Assembly (NCBI RefSeq): GCF_900129875.1 | Contig: NZ_FQXC01000002.1 | Coordinates: 558,001 to 622,000, forward strand | Direction of reading: 5' to 3' | DNA: 64,000 nt | DNA from: Marivita hallyeonensis | GTDB lineage: Bacteria > Pseudomonadota > Alphaproteobacteria > Rhodobacterales > Rhodobacteraceae | Shown: positions 17,149-25,023 of the stretch, in pieces | Layout: every line of letters begins with the position of its first letter | How positions within the stretch are numbered: the first letter of the stretch is position 1 | Program-made: the position numbers and the translations under genes | Notes under the pieces: generated by a model | Database searches by the model: none | What the model saw: the letters and a program-made list of their open reading frames with translations, nothing else | What the model was told of the DNA's origin: nothing

Positions 17149-18057
17149 ATGACCAAGCCCATCAACTTCGGCACTCCGAACAACCGTAAACCACGCCTCG
17201 CCCTGATGGGCGAATTCAGCAGTGGAAAAAGCACCTTGTCCAATCTCCTGCTGGGCGAAGCGCCTTTGCCGATGCGGGTGACGGCGACGCGTCTACCCCC
17301 GGTTTGGATCACCGAAGGCGAACCAGCAGCCTACGCCGTGCTCGACGACGGGTCAGAGCAGCCCGTCAACATTGAGGATCTCGAAAACAATTGCCCAGAT
17401 AACACGCGGATGATCCGCCTGCATCGGCATGCGGACATCCTGCAGGTGTGCGACCTGATCGATATGCCGGGCATCTCCGATCCGAACATGCCCGTCGACT
17501 CCTGGCGTCCAATCATCGAAGACATCGATTGCGTCATCTGGTGCACCCACGCGACCCAGGCTTGGCGACAGTCCGAGGCTGCGATGTGGGATCAGATCTC
17601 GGGGTCGACGAACGGCAACAACATCCTATTGGTGACCCAATTCGACAAGTTGCGCACCGAACTGGAAGGCGCGCGCGTCCTGAACCGCCTCAAGTCCGAA
17701 ACGCGCGACAAATTCAGAGACATCTTCACGATCTCGCTGCTTCAGGCCATTGAAGCGGGCGACGACTTCGAGATTTGGCGACAAAGCGGTGCGGCCGAGT
17801 TCACCGAACACCTGATCGCACTTCTTCTGAACAAACTGCCGGACAAGGGCAAAGAGTCGAACGCGTCGGCAAAAGCCGCTGCTGCGTCCTCGGGTCTTGT
17901 GGTCGAACATGTGGCCGAGGTTGTGCAGGACCCGCCCGCGACCGCACCGGAGGATGGTGAAAACGTCGCGCGGATCAGGCCCAAACGGGTCCGCATCAAA
18001 ACCCGGATCAGGCCACGCACGCCGCGCCCGTCAAGTTCCGCAGCAAGCCATGCGTAA
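17149..18057 (+). CDS. Small dynamin/Era-like GTPase with basic tail
   Basis: A 302-residue GTPase. G1 is GEFSSGKST (21-29), a form typical of dynamin-like proteins. G3 is DMPG (105-108), and the G4 position reads TQFDKL (163-168), with Gln-Phe where Lys-x is usual. The GTPase domain ends near 225. The rest is an Ala/Pro linker and a strongly basic tail (residues about 275-295, many Arg/Lys) that could touch membrane lipid or nucleic acid. It lies 12 bp after the dynamin gene with GAGAGACCC before the ATG. The IWCT-x(n)-W segment is shared with the degenerate GTPase at 13704. Confidence 0.85.
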   Translation: MTKPINFGTPNNRKPRLALMGEFSSGKSTLSNLLLGEAPLPMRVTATRLPPVWITEGEPAAYAVLDDGSEQPVNIEDLENNCPDNTRMIRLHRHADILQVCDLIDMPGISDPNMPVDSWRPIIEDIDCVIWCTHATQAWRQSEAAMWDQISGSTNGNNILLVTQFDKLRTELEGARVLNRLKSETRDKFRDIFTISLLQAIEAGDDFEIWRQSGAAEFTEHLIALLLNKLPDKGKESNASAKAAAASSGLVVEHVAEVVQDPPATAPEDGENVARIRPKRVRIKTRIRPRTPRPSSSAASHA

Positions 18058-18117
18058 ACCACCCACACAGCGCCGCAGCGTCAAAGCGGTTGCAAAGTAG
18101 ATGCCATGGGGGTCGAA

Positions 18118-18495
18118 ATGCAGCTTGACGAAGATCTGAACGCCATCAAACGCAAAGTCGGGGGATGCACGCTCGCGGCCTTCGGCGATCTTCGTACGCA
18201 ACTCATTCTTCGGGTCGTGTCGGATCACCGGCGTTCACAGGAAAGCCTCGACCAGATGTGCGCGCAGGCCAAGCGCGCCTTCAAAACCGCCGACGCCCTC
18301 GCAAAGTCGCAGGCTGCGACGACGGCCCCGAGTGACCATGCAATCATCCTCACATCGAACGAATGCCACCTGTTTGTCCGTGCTCCACGAAATCACAGCG
18401 ACGTGCTGATGTTCGCCTGCAAGGATTTCTCCGCGACCGAACACTTGGTGAGTGCAGCCCGCCAGATGCTCCAGGAAACGGCCCTTGCAAGCTGA
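18118..18495 (+). CDS. Roadblock/LC7-like small protein
   Basis: A 125-residue protein whose layout fits the Roadblock/LC7 fold: an N-terminal helix (LDEDLNAIKRKV), a strand pair around GCTLAAFGDLRTQLILRVV, a long helix (SLDQMCAQAKRAF), strands AIILTSNECHLFVRAP and DVLMFACKD, and a final helix (ATEHLVSAARQMLQE). Roadblock proteins such as MglB act as dimeric regulators of small GTPases. The gene follows two GTPase genes and overlaps the last gene by 1 nt. The start is placed at ATG 18118, 5 nt after GGGGG; ATG 18106 is also in frame. The family call is from pattern only and needs a profile or structure check. Confidence 0.6.
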   Translation: MQLDEDLNAIKRKVGGCTLAAFGDLRTQLILRVVSDHRRSQESLDQMCAQAKRAFKTADALAKSQAATTAPSDHAIILTSNECHLFVRAPRNHSDVLMFACKDFSATEHLVSAARQMLQETALAS

Positions 18496-19262
18496 TGCCC
18501 CAAGTCTCCGCACATAAGCCGCAGGGCCGAGACACGGATATGTCGCAGCTCAGAACAGCGATTTCGAAGCTGTCCAGCCGAACCGCCGAAACCGTCAGAC
18601 AAGCGCGCCGTGAAGAGCACGACGCGAACAGTCTCGCTCCTGCGCTCCACGCACTGATCGACGAAACCGTACTTCCCAGAGAAATCGCGCTTTTGGCCGA
18701 CGGGATCGTTTCCGCGCGTCTATCAATCGCCAATCGAAGATTGAATGGCGTGACGTTGGATCCGCTGCACAAAAACGTCAAAACCCAGCCGCCCGAGACC
18801 GCCAACGACTTCGCGTCGCTGATCCGGCATGCGTGTACTATCGGACACGCCTACACGCTGAGACCGTCAGGGCGCGGTCAGGCCTTCACCGAAAACGGCC
18901 CCAGTTGCACCGGCGCACAGCTCGTCCGCGCCTTGGGAAAGGCCAGTGCCGACACCCTGTTCGACACGCTCAAACCGCTGTCCACCGCGTACCTGCTGTA
19001 CGGCGCCGGGGGCAGCGAGTGCGAAGCGTCAGGGCCCAGTGACCTACTGACCGCGCTGCGCATCGCGAACGCTTCGGATGCCGACGCCAGTCAAGAGAAA
19101 GCCAATCGCAAGGCAAAGGACCTGCCCGCCAAGCCCACCTGCCTTGTCCTTCCCTTGAACGAAACCACCAGGATCATGATCGCCGCATCAAACCAGAAAC
19201 GCGCCATATTCGCGATCGACGAACAGAACGTGTCCGCCTCAGCACGCGCCTGGATGTTTTAA
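18495..19262 (+). CDS. Unrecognised protein, last gene of the kinase/GTPase operon
   Basis: A 255-residue soluble protein with no motif I recognise. It has an N-terminal helical and charged part (SQLRTAISKLSSRTAETVRQARREEH), a strand-rich stretch (IALLADGIVSARLSIANRRLNGVTLDP, about residues 56-82), and a C-terminal strand region (TCLVLPLNETTRIMIAASNQKRAIFAIDEQ) that could be a second Roadblock-like or profilin-like half. The start is placed at ATG 18495, overlapping the previous stop (TGATG). ATG 18540 is an alternative that would trim 15 residues. Membership of the operon rests on that overlap and the shared strand. It is the last gene before a 438-bp gap. Confidence 0.7.
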   Translation: MPQVSAHKPQGRDTDMSQLRTAISKLSSRTAETVRQARREEHDANSLAPALHALIDETVLPREIALLADGIVSARLSIANRRLNGVTLDPLHKNVKTQPPETANDFASLIRHACTIGHAYTLRPSGRGQAFTENGPSCTGAQLVRALGKASADTLFDTLKPLSTAYLLYGAGGSECEASGPSDLLTALRIANASDADASQEKANRKAKDLPAKPTCLVLPLNETTRIMIAASNQKRAIFAIDEQNVSASARAWMF

Positions 19263-19700
19263 GACACATCTGCTGTTTGCCGCGAAACGATCGGTTCAAA
19301 CCATTAAGACCACCGCATGCTAATGCGTGGATCGCTCGCCGAAGCGATAAGACGGTTTAGCTTGGCAAAGGAAGCGAACTAGCGACGATTGTATCGTGCA
19401 CACCGCGCTCGAAATAAGCTCTGATACCGCAACTATGCGTCGATGTTGGTACAGCGCCAATCATATAGCGAGCTCCTGATACTCCGTGCTTTTTGCTGAG
19501 AACTACGTTCCACTAGGCGAACCGTCGTTCTCAGAGATTTTGCAAACTCAAGCAATTTTGACGCGAATTCATCACAATTCGCGATCCACAGTCGATCTTT
19601 AAGACAGGCTGTCAAACGAGGTGAGCGCCACCGAAGATCACAAGCAGTTGCAAAATCTGTATCCCAAATTAATCTTCGCGCAAAATGGGAGGAGAAAATC
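19263..19700. other. Long AT-richer intergenic region before the TRAP operon
   Basis: This 438 bp region holds two short hairpins just after the kinase operon: CGCAT/ATGCG around 19314-19327, and ATCGCT-N6-AGCGAT at 19331-19348. Neither is followed by a T-run. A stronger inverted repeat lies at 19562-19583. An open minus-strand frame across 19433-19855 runs into dctP, has no recognisable protein and is not called. Confidence 0.5.
19562..19583. promoter_or_regulatory. Inverted repeat, candidate operator of the TRAP/lyase/TTT genes
   Basis: CGCGAATT-N6-AATTCGCG: perfect 8-bp arms around a 6-bp spacer, 117 bp before dctP. A TTGACG at 19558-19563, a possible -35 element, overlaps its left arm. 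The geometry suits a dimeric repressor of GntR or similar type. No regulator gene is adjacent in the window. Confidence 0.4.
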
Positions 19701-20693
19701 ATGATCAAACAGACTGTTCTGGCAGCAGCCTGCCTGTCTCTTTTGGGGACGTCGGCCTTCGCCACCGAAAAGATGCGCATCTCTTTGCAGTTGCCGCTGA
19801 CAAGCCACCTGGGCGAGAACTTGCAGCTCTTTGAAAAAGAGGTCGAGGAGCGCACGGGCGGCGCGATCGATGTCGAGATTTACGACAGCGCGACTCTCTA
19901 CAAGGACAACGAAGTGCCTGCCGCGGTCGGATCGGGGTCCATCGAGGCCGGTGTTGCTTCGCTGACGCGCTATGTGGGCGATGCTCCGGTGGTTGACGTG
20001 TTCTACATGCCGTTCCTCTTCAATACCGAGGACAAGGTCCGCGCGGCTGTGGCCGAGGGATCACCCGTGCGCGAGGTGCTTGAGGAAGAGATCGCCAAAA
20101 CCGGTGGTGAGGTGCTTTACTGGCAGGCCTATGGTGGTGCGATCCTGTTGTCCCAGGAAGAGCCGATCCGCACGCCTGCAGATCTGGAGGGCAAGAAGGT
20201 GCGCGTCTTCGGCAAGACGCTTGGAGATTTCGTCAGCGCCGCCGGTGGTGCGCCAACGCTGGTTTCCGGGTCAGAGCAATACCTCGCCTATCAGCGAGGC
20301 ACAGTGGATGTCGGCATGACCGGCGTGTCCGGCGTGAAGTCCCGCAAGCTGTGGGAGGTCATGGACACCATCACCCGTACCAACCACGCCAACATCGAAT
20401 TCGTCGTCGTGGTGAACAGCGACTGGTGGAATGGACTGGATGCGGACACTCAGGGCCACATCCGTGAGGCAGCCCGGGTCGCGCAGAACGATGTGCGTGA
20501 CCGGATGAGCCAGATCGAGGCGGATGCTTACGCGGCTGCGGAAGAGAACGGCATGACCATCGTCGATCTGACGGATGAGGAACTGGCCGCCTGGCAGGCC
20601 GTCGCGCAACCCGTCTACGACAGCTATATCGAAGCCACGGGCGACGCCGGGCAAACGATCCTCGATGCGCTGGGCGTGAACTCCGGCTCCTAA
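19701..20693 (+). CDS. TRAP transporter solute-binding protein (DctP family)
   Basis: A 330-residue periplasmic protein with a cleavable signal peptide (MIKQTVLAAACLSLLGTSAFA). The TRAP binding-protein core follows, including the ligand-carboxylate type segment with GKKVRVFGKTLGDFVSAAGGAP and the later region NHANIEFVVVVNSDWW. It delivers an organic acid to the membrane permease encoded by the next two genes. The start is supported by GGGAGGAG, 7 nt upstream. The substrate cannot be read from sequence; the lyase downstream suggests a substituted di- or tricarboxylate. Confidence 0.92.
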   Translation: MIKQTVLAAACLSLLGTSAFATEKMRISLQLPLTSHLGENLQLFEKEVEERTGGAIDVEIYDSATLYKDNEVPAAVGSGSIEAGVASLTRYVGDAPVVDVFYMPFLFNTEDKVRAAVAEGSPVREVLEEEIAKTGGEVLYWQAYGGAILLSQEEPIRTPADLEGKKVRVFGKTLGDFVSAAGGAPTLVSGSEQYLAYQRGTVDVGMTGVSGVKSRKLWEVMDTITRTNHANIEFVVVVNSDWWNGLDADTQGHIREAARVAQNDVRDRMSQIEADAYAAAEENGMTIVDLTDEELAAWQAVAQPVYDSYIEATGDAGQTILDALGVNSGS

Positions 20694-20752
20694 GCCTTTC
20701 TCCAACCCTTTGGATGCGGGCGGCCAGCGGGCCGTCCGTTCGGGGCTTGCAC

Positions 20753-21250
20753 ATGTCCGTCATCACACAAGTTTCCCGACTGGCCTGCGTCATCGGCGCG
20801 GTGCTCATGGCCGCAACTGGCGCGATGCTCACCTATGAGGTCATCGCGCGGTACTTCTTTATCAAACCGACGATCTGGGCCGCGGAACTTAGCCAGATGT
20901 GCCTTGTCTGGGGGTGCCTTCTGGCGATGCCCTATCTTCTGACGCTGCGGCGGCACATCACGGTGAATGCGGTAACGTCGCTTTTGCCAAAGACCGGACA
21001 GCGGCTTTGCGCTTATATCGCCCTGATTGTCGTGATCGTCTTTTCCGCTATCGTTGCCTTCTGGGGCTTCGACATCTTCTACACCAGCTTCGAACGCGGG
21101 CGCACAACCGGGTCGATCCTTAACCTTCCGATCTGGATTTCCGAAGCCTCCGTCCCGGTGGGCTTTGGCCTGCTCGCGCTACAGGGCGTTGTCGAACTGG
21201 TCCGCTTGCGGGATACGGACAACGCAAGTCTGGGGGCGACGCACGAATGA
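20753..21250 (+). CDS. TRAP transporter small permease (DctQ family)
   Basis: A 165-residue membrane protein with four predicted helices (VSRLACVIGAVLMAATGAML, MCLVWGCLLAMPYLL, LCAYIALIVVIVFSAIVAFW, VPVGFGLLALQGVVEL). It includes the family FIKPTIWAAELSQ segment between helices 1 and 2. I start at ATG 20753, close before the first helix; the longer frame from 20714 adds 13 polar residues. It overlaps the large permease gene by 4 nt (ATGA), as is usual for this pair. Confidence 0.9.
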   Translation: MSVITQVSRLACVIGAVLMAATGAMLTYEVIARYFFIKPTIWAAELSQMCLVWGCLLAMPYLLTLRRHITVNAVTSLLPKTGQRLCAYIALIVVIVFSAIVAFWGFDIFYTSFERGRTTGSILNLPIWISEASVPVGFGLLALQGVVELVRLRDTDNASLGATHE

Positions 21251-22521
21251 CCATCGTCCTCATCCTCGTTGCGCTTTTCGTGCTGCTGCTTCTCGGCGTT
21301 CCGGTTGCTTTTGCGTTGGGTGGCATGGGTCTTGGTATGCTCATGCTGGGCGGCTTCTCTCCGCTCATGGCACCGCAGTCGATTCTGTCGACGCTGAACG
21401 GTTTTATCCTGCTGGCCGTGCCGCTCTTCCTCTTGATGTCCAACCTGCTTTTGAAAGGCGGTGTCGGGCGCGACCTGTTTGCCGCGGTGCAGGCCTGGGT
21501 CGGACATTGGCCCGGCGGTCTCGCCGTCGCCACGATCATCTCCTGTGCATTGTTTGCGGCGATCTCGGGCTCGTCTGTGGCCACCGCCGCCACGATCGGC
21601 ACCGTCGCCATTCCCGAGATGATCAATCGCGGGTACGAGAAGAAATTCGTCTATGGCTTGCTCGCAGCGGGCGGCACTCTGGGCATTCTGATTCCACCGT
21701 CGATCCCGATGATCGTGTACGGCTTTGTCACCGAGCAATCGGTGATCGCGCTTTTCCTTGCGGGTATCGGACCGGGCCTCGTTCTGGTCACGCTTTTCGT
21801 GCTCTTCGCGATGCTGCATGCAAAACTGTCCGGCAACTTCGAAGACGTGCCCAAAGCCACCTGGCAGGAACGAATGGCTGCGTCGAAACGGGCCCTGCCC
21901 TCCGTTGCGCTTGCCGCATTGGTCATTGTGGGTCTCTACTCGGGTGCGTTCACACCAACCGAAGCCGCCGCCGTCGGCTTTGCCGCGGCGCTGTTCATCG
22001 TGACCTTCTGGTTGCGCACGCTGACATGGGCGACCTTTTGGGACGCGGTCCGCGAGTCCGCAATCACGACCGCCGCCATCCTGTTGATTGTTGCGGGTGC
22101 CAAGATCTTTGGCAAAGCCATCGCGCTCTACCGCATCCCGCAGGACATCTCGGCCTTTCTGGCGCAAACCATCGACGATCCGATCATGTTCATCATCGTC
22201 GTGTCTTTGGTCTTGCTGCTCATGGGGCTGGTGTTCGAAGCGCTGTCGATGATCCTCATCATGACGCCCGTCCTCTTGCCCGCTGCACTGGGCCTCGGCT
22301 TTGATCCGATCTGGTTCGGTATCTACATGGTCATCATGGTCGAATGCGCACTGATCACGCCGCCCGTTGGATTGAACCTCTATGTCATCCAGTCCGTCGC
22401 GCGGACGTCGCTGGCGAATGTTGCGCGCGGTGTGTGGCCGTTCCTCGTGATGATGATCATGACAGTGGGTATCCTCTACATCTTCCCCGACCTAGCCCTC
22501 TACATTCCGTTCAAATGGTGA
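21247..22521 (+). CDS. TRAP transporter large permease (DctM family)
   Basis: A 424-residue, highly hydrophobic protein of about 12 helices. Typical DctM segments include FAAISGSSVATAATIG, GGTLGILIPPSIPMIVYG and ECALITPPVGLNLYVIQSVA. It forms the Na+-driven translocation subunit with DctQ. It overlaps dctQ by 4 nt and is followed after 4 nt by the lyase gene, so transporter and enzyme are probably one transcript. Confidence 0.95.
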   Translation: MTIVLILVALFVLLLLGVPVAFALGGMGLGMLMLGGFSPLMAPQSILSTLNGFILLAVPLFLLMSNLLLKGGVGRDLFAAVQAWVGHWPGGLAVATIISCALFAAISGSSVATAATIGTVAIPEMINRGYEKKFVYGLLAAGGTLGILIPPSIPMIVYGFVTEQSVIALFLAGIGPGLVLVTLFVLFAMLHAKLSGNFEDVPKATWQERMAASKRALPSVALAALVIVGLYSGAFTPTEAAAVGFAAALFIVTFWLRTLTWATFWDAVRESAITTAAILLIVAGAKIFGKAIALYRIPQDISAFLAQTIDDPIMFIIVVSLVLLLMGLVFEALSMILIMTPVLLPAALGLGFDPIWFGIYMVIMVECALITPPVGLNLYVIQSVARTSLANVARGVWPFLVMMIMTVGILYIFPDLALYIPFKW

Positions 22522-22525
22522 TGCC

Positions 22526-23404
22526 ATGAGCACAGCCCAAGCATTGCGCGATCTTCTGCAAGAGGATCGCTGCCATATGATGCCCTGCTGCTTCGACGCG
22601 CTGTCTGCCAAACTGATCGAACAGGAAGGCTATGCACTGACTTTCATGTCGGGCTTCGCAGCTTCGGCCAGCCGCATCGGTGCGCCCGACCTCGGGTTGA
22701 TGAGCTACGGAGAGGTTGTCGATCAGGCGCGCAATATCACCGACGCAATTGGCATTCCGCTCATCGGGGATGGCGACACCGGCTACGGGAACGCGATGAA
22801 CGTACGACGCACCGTGGCCGGGTTTGCCAAAGCCGGATGCGCCGCAGTTATGATCGAGGATCAGCTTGCACCCAAGCGGTGTGGTCATACACCAGGCAAA
22901 GCCGTGGTATCTCGGGACGAAGCCTTCGACCGCATCCGTGCTGCCGTGGATGCGCGCGAAGCCCTGCGCGCTGCAGGAGGTGACATCCTGATCCTCGCCC
23001 GCACCGATGCGCGCCACGAACACGGCCTGTCCGAAGCCATCGACCGTGCCGCGCAGTTTGCGGAATTGGGGGCTGACATCCTCTTTGTCGAAGCGCCGCA
23101 AAGCGAGGCGGAAATGCGGGACGTGTGCAGCAACCTGCCCGGGCCGAAGATGGCGAATATCGTCGAAGGTGGCGCGACGCCCGACCTGCCCAACGCAGCG
23201 CTGCACGACATCGGCTATGCAATCGCCGCCTATCCGCTGTCCCTGATGGCCTCCGCTATGCAAGCCATGGTGACCACTCTGCGCGCGATGCGCGATGACC
23301 AGCGGCCAAACCAAATGGACTTCGCAGAGCTTCGCGACCGTATCGGGTTCAACGCGTATTACGAGGCGTCAGAGCGATACGCCTCATCCAAACGCACGAC
23401 TTGA
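22526..23404 (+). CDS. Isocitrate lyase/PEP mutase superfamily C-C lyase
   Basis: A 292-residue TIM barrel of the isocitrate lyase/PEP mutase superfamily. The metal-site strand is DGDTGYGN (about residues 76-83) and the active-site loop EDQLAPKRCGHTPGK (about 111-125) carries the catalytic Cys in KRCGH. The intact Cys favours a lyase (2-methylisocitrate, dimethylmalate or a related 2-hydroxy diacid) over an oxaloacetate decarboxylase, which lacks it. It sits 4 bp after a TRAP permease and 99 bp before a TTT transporter, so it probably cleaves an imported organic acid. The exact substrate is unknown. Confidence 0.85.
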   Translation: MSTAQALRDLLQEDRCHMMPCCFDALSAKLIEQEGYALTFMSGFAASASRIGAPDLGLMSYGEVVDQARNITDAIGIPLIGDGDTGYGNAMNVRRTVAGFAKAGCAAVMIEDQLAPKRCGHTPGKAVVSRDEAFDRIRAAVDAREALRAAGGDILILARTDARHEHGLSEAIDRAAQFAELGADILFVEAPQSEAEMRDVCSNLPGPKMANIVEGGATPDLPNAALHDIGYAIAAYPLSLMASAMQAMVTTLRAMRDDQRPNQMDFAELRDRIGFNAYYEASERYASSKRTT

Positions 23405-23503
23405 CTGTGCCATCGGGACGCCAAGATTGACCGTGACATATCTTTGGATGAGTATCCTCCGGCAAACAAAAGAAAAGGCCAAAGTGCCTAAGGGAGGAAA
23501 ACC

Positions 23504-24493
23504 ATGAAGATGTTGAAGGCCGCCTTGGCGGCAGTTGTTGTCGCGGCCAGCCCCGCGCTTGCCGAGTATCCTGAACGAGAGGTTCTGGGTGTCGTGATGT
23601 GGGGCGCGGGCGGTGCAACCGATACCGTTGCTCGTGCAGTGAACCCCGCCGCTGAAGAAGCGCTTGGCAAACCGATCGTGGTTCTGAACAAGTCGGGCGG
23701 TGCCGGTGCGATCTCGACCGCTTTCGTGAACGCCGCGCCCGCAGATGGTTACACGTTCCTTTACGGTGCCGAAAACCCGCAGCTTCACGGTGTCATGGGG
23801 GTTTCAGACATTGACTATGGCGACATGTACCCGATCAACATCCTTGGCCGCGGCGTAGGCGTGATCGCCGTTCCGGCGGATTCCAAGTACCAGACGCTTT
23901 CTGACTTACTCGGTGACATCTCGGCCAATCCCGGCTCCGTCAAGATGGGGTCGACCGGTCCGGGCGGTCTTCCTTCGACGATCGGCGCTCTGATCTCGAA
24001 CGCGACCGATTTCGACGTGACCGCGATTCCCTTCGATGGCGAAGGCCCCGGCCTGACCGCGATGCTGGGTGGTGAGGTTGATTTCATGCCCACCGGGATC
24101 TCTGCCGCGGCCGAGCAGATCAAAGCCGGCAACATGCGCGCGCTTGCCGTTGTGAATCCCGAGCCGGTCGACACATTGCCGGATGTCCCCGCCATCACCG
24201 ACACGATCCCCGAAATGTCGCGCTTCCTTCCGTGGGGACCGTTCTACGGCGTGTTCGTACGGGCCGAAGTTCCCGATGATGTGAAGGCAACTCTGACCGA
24301 GGCGTTTTCGACCGCGGCCACCGATGAGACGTTTCTCGAACTCATGGCGAACCGTGGCAACGTGGTCATGAACATGAGCGGGCAGGAAGCCGTCGATTTC
24401 CTGGCCAAGTGGCAGCAGGTCACGGTCTGGGCGCTTCAGGATACCGGCGCAGCCAAGGTCAATCCCGAAGAGCTCGGCATCGCGCGGCCCTGA
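23504..24493 (+). CDS. Tripartite tricarboxylate transporter binding protein (TctC/Bug family)
   Basis: A 329-residue periplasmic binding protein with signal peptide MKMLKAALAAVVVAASPALA. Bug-family features follow: the early loop GVVMWGAGGATDTVAR, then NKSGGAGAIST and GSTGPGGLPST, which hold the ligand carboxylate. It supplies a carboxylate to TctAB encoded downstream. The ribosome site AAGGGAGG lies 8-9 nt before the ATG. This is the second, unrelated binding-protein-dependent uptake system in the same direction within 4 kb. Confidence 0.92.
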   Translation: MKMLKAALAAVVVAASPALAEYPEREVLGVVMWGAGGATDTVARAVNPAAEEALGKPIVVLNKSGGAGAISTAFVNAAPADGYTFLYGAENPQLHGVMGVSDIDYGDMYPINILGRGVGVIAVPADSKYQTLSDLLGDISANPGSVKMGSTGPGGLPSTIGALISNATDFDVTAIPFDGEGPGLTAMLGGEVDFMPTGISAAAEQIKAGNMRALAVVNPEPVDTLPDVPAITDTIPEMSRFLPWGPFYGVFVRAEVPDDVKATLTEAFSTAATDETFLELMANRGNVVMNMSGQEAVDFLAKWQQVTVWALQDTGAAKVNPEELGIARP

Positions 24494-24531
24494 TCACATC
24501 GGTCGATCTGTCAACACCTGACGGGTCGACC

Positions 24532-25023
24532 ATGCCCAACACTGAAATGAAAACACCCGACACTCTCCGACCCGGAGAACGGCTTTTCGCGCTTCTTCTG
24601 GTCCTGTTCGCTGGTTATGCCTTTTGGGAATCCTATCGGATTTCGGGTCTCGACGGGCTGACCACGGGCGGCGTTTTGCCGATGCTTGCCTCTGCGGTGA
24701 TGCTTGTGACTGGGCTTGTCATCCTGTCAGAGACGCTGCGCAAACCCCGCGCGGATGACAGCGGGATTTCGGGGCTGGTGGCCTACCTGCTCCCGCTGAG
24801 GGTCGTCTTGTTCACGGCACTGGTGGCCGTTTACGTGGCCGTAATCCCGGTCCTGGGCTTTCTGCCCGCGTCGGGCGGGCTGTTGTTTATCGCGATCTGG
24901 GCGCTTTGGCGAAAAGGCCCGCTCAGGTCCATGGCGATATCGCTCCTTAGTGTCGGGGTCATCTATCTCCTCTTCCGTGTCGTCTTTCAGGTCGTCCTGC
25001 CCATGGGGAGCCTGTGGCAATGA
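24532..25023 (+). CDS. Tripartite tricarboxylate transporter small subunit (TctB family)
   Basis: A 163-residue membrane protein with four predicted helices (LFALLLVLFAGYAFW, VLPMLASAVMLVTGLVIL, VVLFTALVAVYVAVIPVLGFLPASGGLLFIAIW, LLSVGVIYLLFRVVFQVVLP), matching the TctB layout. The start is ATG 24532 because the longer frame overlaps tctC out of phase. Its TGA overlaps the ATG of tctA. Confidence 0.88.
   Translation: MPNTEMKTPDTLRPGERLFALLLVLFAGYAFWESYRISGLDGLTTGGVLPMLASAVMLVTGLVILSETLRKPRADDSGISGLVAYLLPLRVVLFTALVAVYVAVIPVLGFLPASGGLLFIAIWALWRKGPLRSMAISLLSVGVIYLLFRVVFQVVLPMGSLWQ

Noticed and set aside
19433-19855. Minus-strand frame of 140 codons before dctP
   Set aside because: It runs antisense into the dctP signal peptide and has no family resemblance or start signals.
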